Positions 7,508 to 11,137 of a stretch of 11,137 nt of DNA are shown here, in pieces. A program made the translations under genes and the position numbers. Source of the DNA: Actinomycetales bacterium (GTDB lineage Bacteria > Actinomycetota > Actinomycetes > Actinomycetales > Microbacteriaceae); NCBI GenBank assembly GCA_028868555.1, contig JAGWUG010000015.1:1-11137 (forward strand), written 5' to 3'. The notes beneath the pieces were generated by a model that made no database searches, was not told the DNA's origin, and worked only from the letters and a program-made list of their open reading frames with translations. Positions within the stretch are counted from its first letter, which is position 1. Each line of letters opens with the position of its first letter.

Positions 7508-8013
7508 ACGACCAACCAATGACGCGGCGCGAAGCGCGCGAGTTGGAGCGTTTGAAGGCCGGCCAGACGGAGCCCACCGAGATCGGCAACTATTTCCCAA
7601 AGACTGGTTCAACCTCAACAGTCTTGGAGCACACCTCACTCGTTGTTGAGGCAGTTCCAGACCTAAACAACCTCTCGCTTGTACTTCCGGAGTCAGGCTC
7701 GGTTCTCACCACCGGTGCAATCGAACTTCCTTGGCTCAAGCCAGAAGCCGAAACCGGTCAGGTGGAGGTAATCGAGGCAGCGGCGGAAGCCGATCATGCC
7801 GCTGAGGCCGAGGTTTTGGAAAACACGGTTACCGGCATTCAGCCAATTGCGGCTCGCAATCACCAGCGTTCGCGTCGTAAGGCATCGGTGTTCCCAGACC
7901 GACTCCGCAAGGGCTGGGGAGTGGTGCATCTGGTGCTCATCTCTGGCTTCGTTTTGTTTGCACTATTTGTAGCCTTCGCAGCGTCCCTGCTGCTTGGCCT
8001 AATCCGTTTCTAG
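7504..8013 (+). CDS. C-terminally membrane-anchored hypothetical protein (169 aa)
   Basis: Unrecognised function. The N-terminus contains the charged motif MTRREARELERLKAGQ (from residue 6), of a type often seen at the start of Microbacteriaceae membrane proteins. The middle (about 25–115) is acidic, low-complexity and probably disordered. A basic patch with RNHQRSRRKAS and DRLRKG (about 118–136) comes just before one hydrophobic helix (about 142–166), which ends three residues from the C-terminus. By the positive-inside rule the long N-terminal part would be cytoplasmic, as in tail-anchored proteins. The ATG overlaps the nadD stop by 4 nt (ATGA), and AAGGA (7493–7497) sits 6 nt upstream. The ATG at 7519 is an alternative start giving the TRREARE motif directly, but it lacks a ribosome-binding site. 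It lies between nadD and rsfS. Confidence 0.9.
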   Translation: MNDQPMTRREARELERLKAGQTEPTEIGNYFPKTGSTSTVLEHTSLVVEAVPDLNNLSLVLPESGSVLTTGAIELPWLKPEAETGQVEVIEAAAEADHAAEAEVLENTVTGIQPIAARNHQRSRRKASVFPDRLRKGWGVVHLVLISGFVLFALFVAFAASLLLGLIRF

Positions 8014-8038
8014 CTTCACCCAAACCCAAAAGGACACC

Positions 8039-8398
8039 TTGACTGCATCAGCTCGCTCCCTCGAAATCGCACAGATTGCCGCAACCGCGGCTCAGGACAA
8101 GTTGGGAGAAAACGTAGTTTGCCTAGATGTAACAGGCTTGTTCCCGCTGGCAGATATCTTCCTCTTCGTATCCGCCCGCAACGAACGCCAGGTGGCAGCA
8201 ATCGCAGATGAGATCGCAGACCAGCTGCACCTCGCCGGCGTTAAGCTGCAGCGTCAAGAGGGTAAGGCCGCCGGTCGTTGGATCCTATTGGACTTCGGTG
8301 ACATGCTGGTGCACGTCATGCACGAGGAGGAGCGCCTGTTCTACTCCATCGAGCGCCTCTGGAAGGATGCCGTTCCGGTTCAACTCATTGAGAGTTAA
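8039..8398 (+). CDS. rsfS: Ribosome silencing factor RsfS
   Basis: Binds ribosomal protein uL14 on the 50S subunit and blocks joining with 30S, lowering translation when nutrients are scarce. The 119 residues show the DUF143/Iojap signature: VCLDVTGLFPLADIFLFVSA, then RNERQVAAIADEIADQL, and RWILLDFGDMLVHVM followed by ERLFYSIERLWKDA. The start is a TTG at 8039 with AAAAGGA (8028–8034) 4 nt upstream; no ATG or GTG fits the family N-terminus. The gene closes the obg–rsfS run, and nadD–rsfS proximity is widely conserved. Confidence 0.96.
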   Translation: MTASARSLEIAQIAATAAQDKLGENVVCLDVTGLFPLADIFLFVSARNERQVAAIADEIADQLHLAGVKLQRQEGKAAGRWILLDFGDMLVHVMHEEERLFYSIERLWKDAVPVQLIES

Positions 8399-8415
8399 GC
8401 GTTGCTTCGCAATGC
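8399..8415 (+). terminator. Short hairpin directly after rsfS
   Basis: A 7-bp stem (8399–8405 with 8409–8415, one G·U) with a 3-nt loop TTC starts at the base after the rsfS stop. There is no U tract, so termination efficiency is uncertain. It also overlaps the presumed −35 of the tRNA promoter. Confidence 0.4.
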
Positions 8416-8435
8416 AACCAAATTTGGTGTAAACT
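8406..8435 (+). promoter_or_regulatory. Probable promoter of tRNA-Ala
   Basis: A −10 box TAAACT (8430–8435) lies 23 nt before the mature tRNA 5' end, within the 9-mer TGTAAACTA that is also present at the rplU promoter. The best −35 in range is TTCGCA (8406–8411, 18-nt spacer), which is weak. Predicted initiation near 8442 would give a short 5' leader removed by RNase P. Confidence 0.5.
8417..8428. repeat. Perfect 12-bp palindrome ACCAAATTTGGT
   Basis: A perfect inverted repeat without a spacer lies within the −35/−10 spacer of the presumed tRNA-Ala promoter, ending one base before the −10 hexamer. Its position suits a dimeric DNA-binding protein. No regulator can be named from sequence alone. 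Confidence 0.6.
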
Positions 8436-8458
8436 AATCAGGTTGCTCGGCAATGTTC

Positions 8459-8534
8459 GGGCCTGTGGCGCAGCTGGTAGCGCACCTGCATGGCATGCAG
8501 GGGGTCAGGGGTTCAAGTCCCCTCAGGTCCACCA
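8459..8534 (+). tRNA. tRNA-Ala (anticodon GGC)
   Basis: A complete cloverleaf of 76 nt. The acceptor stem is 8459–8465 with 8524–8530, including the alanine identity pair G3·U70 (8461/8528). The D stem is GCGC at 8468–8471 with GCGC at 8480–8483. The anticodon stem is CCTGC/GCAGG with loop ATGGCAT and anticodon GGC at 8492–8494. A 5-nt variable region precedes a T stem AGGGG/CCCCT with loop TTCAAGT. The CCA end is encoded (8532–8534). It reads GCC and GCU codons. It is a single tRNA, not part of a cluster. Confidence 0.98.
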
Positions 8535-8536
8535 AG

Positions 8537-8559
8537 AACCTCCCTTCGGGGAGGTTTTT
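8537..8559 (+). terminator. Strong UUCG-loop terminator after tRNA-Ala
   Basis: An 8-bp perfect stem (8537–8544 with 8549–8556) is closed by a C(UUCG)G tetraloop and runs into TTTTT (8555–8559). It starts two bases after the tRNA CCA. The convergent minus-strand isomerase gene ends at 8593, and I saw no separate terminator for it, so the same stem may also hinder transcripts from that side. Confidence 0.93.
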
Positions 8560-8592
8560 CGTTTAAGCGTTTTGCCTTTTCAAAGCCAAGAG

Positions 8593-9051
8593 TTAGTTGC
8601 AATGAGCTCGGTCGAGCTCAACCACTTTGGCCACTCGGCGGGCGTACTTCTCTTCGGTATAGCCCAGCCACTCGGTGGTCATCCAAACGCGGACAATCTC
8701 CATGGCAATGGCTGCGCCGATGATCTTCCCACCGATGCACAGAGCGTTGGTGTTGCTGTGGGACCTAGCGAGTTCAGCGCAGAAAGAGTCCTGGCAAACA
8801 GCGGCGAAGACATTCGGGAGTTTGTTGGCAATCATCGCCGAGCCGTAGCCAACACCATCCACCAGGATTGCGCGGTCCACTTCGCCACGGGAGAGAGCTG
8901 CGGCAGCTGGGTAAACATAGTCTGGGAGATCGGCGGCGGCATCGGTGTGGGTTCCAAAGTCAACCACCTCGTGGCCTTGAAGTTCCAGCCAGTTTTTGAT
9001 TTCAAGTTTGAGTGCCAGACCGGCGTGGTCGTTGGCCATGGCTATCTTCAT
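8593..9051 (-). CDS. RpiB/LacAB-family sugar-phosphate isomerase, atypical active site
   Basis: Aldose–ketose sugar-phosphate isomerase family (ribose-5-phosphate isomerase B, galactose-6-phosphate isomerase and tetrose-phosphate relatives), 152 residues, normal length. Family features are the N-terminal KIAMANDHAG (Asp8, His9), GHEVVDFGTHT, DLPDYVYPAA, AILVDGVGYGS, MIANKLPNVFAAV, the ring-opening-type His98 in RSHSNTN, and ARRVAKV (Arg138, Arg139) at the C-terminal end. The loop where E. coli RpiB has its catalytic Cys in CGTG reads DGVGYGS, with Asp65 in that position. The Glu of the mycobacterial GGSGNGE loop is also absent. Substrate may therefore differ from ribose 5-phosphate. The ATG has GGGAGA about 7 nt upstream (plus-strand 9058–9063). 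It is divergent from the ABC importer genes. The family is secure; calling it RpiB itself is not. Confidence 0.93.
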   Translation of the reverse strand: MKIAMANDHAGLALKLEIKNWLELQGHEVVDFGTHTDAAADLPDYVYPAAAALSRGEVDRAILVDGVGYGSAMIANKLPNVFAAVCQDSFCAELARSHSNTNALCIGGKIIGAAIAMEIVRVWMTTEWLGYTEEKYARRVAKVVELDRAHCN

Positions 9052-9092
9052 GAGGCGTCTCCCAATCTAAACCGGTCTTTTATTTCGGCTTG

Positions 9093-9107
9093 GTTACTAA
9101 AGTTACT
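9093..9107. repeat. GTTACT direct repeat in the divergent intergenic region
   Basis: Two copies of GTTACT (9093–9098 and 9102–9107) are separated by AAA. They lie in the 118-nt gap between the isomerase gene and the ABC ATPase gene. Read on the minus strand (AGTAAC TTT AGTAAC), they fall where a −10 region for the isomerase gene could be. They are candidate operator half-sites. Confidence 0.4.
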
Positions 9108-9114
9108 CCACGCA

Positions 9115-9142
9115 TTCAAAATCGTTTGGATGTGAATAGACT
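9115..9142 (+). promoter_or_regulatory. Possible promoter of the ABC importer operon
   Basis: TTCAAA (9115–9120) and TAGACT (9137–9142) with a 16-nt spacer form a moderate SigA-type promoter, with a start near 9149 and a leader of about 20 nt. On the opposite strand, TTGAAT (complement of 9114–9119) could be the −35 for the isomerase gene, but its −10 is unclear. Confidence 0.4.
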
Positions 9143-9169
9143 GGGCACAACCGCACAGTAAGGCAAGAA

Positions 9170-10180
9170 TTGCAGTCCGCAGAACCCGCTATCAGCCTGG
9201 TAGGTCTTGAGAAAACCTTCGGTGCCACGCGTGCCGTAAATCACCTGGATCTCAATGTTGAGGCAGGCGAGTTCTTCTCCATGCTCGGCCCTTCCGGTTC
9301 GGGTAAAACCACGGTGCTTCGCCTAATCGCCGGCTTTGAGACGCCTACCGCCGGCCAAATCAAAATCTTCGGCACCGATGTAACCAAAGCGGCACCCTTC
9401 GACCGTGACGTGAATACGGTTTTCCAGGACTACGCTCTCTTCCCGCACATGACGGTTCAGGAGAACGTGGAATACGGCCTTCGGGTCAGGGGAGTGCACA
9501 AGAGTGAGCGAGCCAAGGCCGCGCTCGAGGCGCTGCAGATGGTTCAGCTAGAGGCGCTTGCCCAGCGCAAGCCAAATCAGCTTTCCGGTGGCCAGCGTCA
9601 GCGTGTGGCTCTCGCCCGCGCAATCGTACTCAAGCCAAAGGTGCTCTTGCTCGACGAGCCGCTCGGCGCTCTTGACCTCAAGTTGCGGGAGCAGATGCAG
9701 GTTGAGCTCAAGGCGTTGCAGCGTTCGCTTGGAATCACGTTCGTCTTTGTGACTCACGACCAGGAGGAGGCGCTCTCGCTCTCCGACCGAGTGGCGGTAT
9801 TCAATAACGGAGCCATAGAGCAGGTAGGCACGCCACGCGAGCTCTACGAAAACCCAACAAGCCCATTCGTGGCAGGGTTCGTGGGTACCAGCAACATCTT
9901 CAACGCCGAGGAGGCTGGCAAGTACTTCGGCCAGGCGGCATCGGTGTCTGTACGACCAGAACGACTCTCGTTTACGCCGAGCGTTTCAGGCGAGCATGTC
10001 CTAGATGTCACCGTCAAAGAGGTCATATACGTTGGCGTTGCCAGTCGAGTGATCTGCACGCTTGACGGTCGCGAGATAACAGTGCTTCACCGTGCGGAAG
10101 ACTCCACTCTGCCTAGCCGGGGCCAGGCACTCAAGGTTTATGTTTCTAGTTCGGATCTGGTTCAGCTTGGTGCCCGCTAA
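9170..10180 (+). CDS. ydcT: ABC transporter ATPase, polyamine-type (YdcT/PotA family)
   Basis: ATP-hydrolysing subunit of a binding-protein-dependent importer. The 336 residues show Walker A GPSGSGKTT (40–48), Q-loop Gln86 in VFQDYALFPHM, signature LSGGQ (138–142), Walker B VLLLDEP (158–164), and switch His196 in VTHDQEEA. A C-terminal TOBE-like regulatory domain begins after about residue 245. Several stretches, such as GEFFSMLGPSGSGKTT, DLKLREQMQ, DRVAVFNNG and PFVAGFVGTSN, agree closely with my recollection of E. coli YdcT (337 residues), within the PotA/FbpC group. The start is a TTG at 9170 with TAAGG upstream; no ATG or GTG fits. It is followed after 27 nt by the matching binding-protein gene. 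Polyamine (putrescine/spermidine) import is the likely role, but the substrate is inferred. Confidence 0.92.
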   Translation: MQSAEPAISLVGLEKTFGATRAVNHLDLNVEAGEFFSMLGPSGSGKTTVLRLIAGFETPTAGQIKIFGTDVTKAAPFDRDVNTVFQDYALFPHMTVQENVEYGLRVRGVHKSERAKAALEALQMVQLEALAQRKPNQLSGGQRQRVALARAIVLKPKVLLLDEPLGALDLKLREQMQVELKALQRSLGITFVFVTHDQEEALSLSDRVAVFNNGAIEQVGTPRELYENPTSPFVAGFVGTSNIFNAEEAGKYFGQAASVSVRPERLSFTPSVSGEHVLDVTVKEVIYVGVASRVICTLDGREITVLHRAEDSTLPSRGQALKVYVSSSDLVQLGAR

Positions 10181-10207
10181 CCGGCGAGCATCGTACAAAG
10201 GAGAAAA

Positions 10208-11137
10208 ATGAAGTTAGCAGCAATGAAGCTGTCGGCGCTCTTCGTTGGAGCGGCGATGGTTCTAAGTGCCTGTGGCACTGCGACTCCCAGCTCGAGTTCG
10301 GCAACTAGCCTGAGCAAGCTGGGCAAGGGAGAGGGAACTCTCTCGCTACTCGGTTGGCCTGGATACGCCGAAGACGGATCCAACGACCCAAAGGTTGACT
10401 GGGTTACCCCGTTTGAGAAGGCCACCGGCTGTCAGGTAACCTTCAAGTCCTACGGCACCAGCGACGAGGCTCTAAACCTATTCAAGACCGGCAACTACGA
10501 TGCCATTGCCGCCTCTGGTGACGCAACCCTCCGCCTGATCGCATCGGGCCAGGTTCAGCCACTCAACACCAAGCTCATCCCGTCGTACAAGAACGTCTAT
10601 TCGTTCCTGAAGAACCGTGACTGGAACACTGTTGATGGTCAGACCTACGGCGTGCCTCACGGCTACGGCGCCAACTTGCTCATGTACAAGAAGGACGTGG
10701 TCAAGCCGGCTCCAACATCGTGGAGCGTAGTTTTCGACGGTTCGAGCGCCTACAAGGGTCACGTGACCGCCTACGACTCGCCAATCTACATCGCGGATGC
10801 AGCGGTCTACCTCATGGCACACAAGCCAGAGCTAGGTATCAAGGACCCTTACGCACTCGACGACAAGCAGCTCGCGGCAGCAGTTGACCTTCTCAAGGCT
10901 CAGCGCGCCAACATCAGCGAGTACTGGAGCGACTACCTCAAGGAGATCTCGGCCTTCGAGTCTGGCGACTCGGTTGTGGGAACCACCTGGCAGGTAATCG
11001 TGAACTCCATGTCAGCCAAGGCCAACGTGGGTTCGGTGCTGCCTTCGGAAGGCGCCACCGGTTGGAGTGACTCCTGGATGGTTTCAAGCAACACCAAGCA
11101 CGTGAACTGTGCCTACAAGTGGCTTGACTACATCGAC
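10208..11137 (+). CDS. ydcS: Lipoprotein solute-binding protein of the ABC importer (YdcS-like), 3' end missing
   Basis: Extracellular substrate-capturing lipoprotein. The first 310 residues are present and the frame runs off the right edge. The start has AAAGGAG (10197–10203) 4 nt before ATG, then a lipoprotein signal peptide with KLAAMKLS as the n-region, a hydrophobic core, and lipobox LSAC with Cys22 as the lipid-modified residue. A Ser/Thr-rich linker follows, then the binding domain. Segments such as WPGYAEDG, DWVTPFEKATGC, GDATLRLI, NLLMYKK, YDSPIYIADAA, EGATGW and CAYKW closely resemble E. coli YdcS as I recall it. This includes two cysteines (Cys75 and Cys301) that may form a disulphide. 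YdcS belongs to the PotD-like group and has also been linked to polyhydroxybutyrate synthesis in E. coli. The substrate here is inferred to be a polyamine. Confidence 0.92.
   Translation, partial: MKLAAMKLSALFVGAAMVLSACGTATPSSSSATSLSKLGKGEGTLSLLGWPGYAEDGSNDPKVDWVTPFEKATGCQVTFKSYGTSDEALNLFKTGNYDAIAASGDATLRLIASGQVQPLNTKLIPSYKNVYSFLKNRDWNTVDGQTYGVPHGYGANLLMYKKDVVKPAPTSWSVVFDGSSAYKGHVTAYDSPIYIADAAVYLMAHKPELGIKDPYALDDKQLAAAVDLLKAQRANISEYWSDYLKEISAFESGDSVVGTTWQVIVNSMSAKANVGSVLPSEGATGWSDSWMVSSNTKHVNCAYKWLDYID

Noticed and set aside
8593..9051. Calling the minus-strand gene a pseudogene because the catalytic Cys is missing
   Set aside because: The frame is full length, other active-site residues are kept, and it has a ribosome-binding site. 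A diverged function explains it better.
8443..9135. A 230-codon plus-strand frame spanning tRNA-Ala and the isomerase region
   Set aside because: It reads through the tRNA and its terminator and then antisense to a clear RpiB-family gene, so it is not a protein gene.
1..11137. CRISPR array, insertion sequence, prophage or toxin–antitoxin module
   Set aside because: I found no regularly spaced repeats, transposase or integrase motifs, terminal inverted repeats, or paired small toxin-like genes. The genes are mostly conserved core functions in their usual order.

Overview
The window looks like a piece of an actinobacterial chromosome, most likely from the Microbacteriaceae and possibly a small-genome aquatic member. 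The reasons are the gene order rne–rplU–rpmA–obg–proB–proA–(small membrane ORF)–nadD–(membrane ORF)–rsfS–tRNA-Ala, the moderate GC content judged by eye, frequent GTG/TTG starts, an RNase E with long disordered Arg/Ala/Glu-rich flanks, and a hypothetical protein opening with a TRREARE motif. The genus assignment is inference.

Region 1 (1–3090) holds the 3' part of an RNase E/G gene that enters from the left, a terminator-like hairpin, then a clear SigA-type promoter (TTGACC–17 nt–TAAACT) driving rplU (L21) and rpmA (L27). A rho-independent terminator follows rpmA.

Region 2 (3130–8398) is one tight co-directional run: obg (ribosome-assembly GTPase), proB and proA (first two steps of proline synthesis), a 56-residue single-pass membrane protein, nadD (NAD synthesis), a 169-residue C-terminally membrane-anchored protein, and rsfS (ribosome silencing factor). 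Gaps range from a 4-nt overlap to 32 nt, so transcription as an operon is likely. RNase E, L21, L27, Obg and RsfS all act on RNA or the ribosome, so most of the left two thirds is a growth and ribosome-biogenesis block.

Region 3 (8399–8559) is a compact tRNA-Ala(GGC) unit: a short hairpin after rsfS, a perfect 12-bp palindrome inside the presumed promoter spacer, a TAAACT −10 box, the tRNA with encoded CCA, and a strong UUCG-loop terminator.

Region 4 (8593–11137) is more accessory. A minus-strand RpiB/LacAB-family sugar-phosphate isomerase lacks the usual catalytic cysteine. It is divergent from an ABC importer locus whose ATPase and lipoprotein binding protein resemble the YdcT/YdcS pair of the E. 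coli ydcSTUV polyamine-type transporter. The binding-protein gene runs off the right edge, and permease genes would be expected beyond it.

I saw no CRISPR array, insertion sequence, prophage or toxin–antitoxin module. Most of the window is ordinary core genome. The points worth a second look are the atypical isomerase, the two unnamed membrane proteins, the palindrome in the tRNA promoter, a hydrophobic linear motif in the RNase E N-terminal tail, and the repeat element in the divergent intergenic region.
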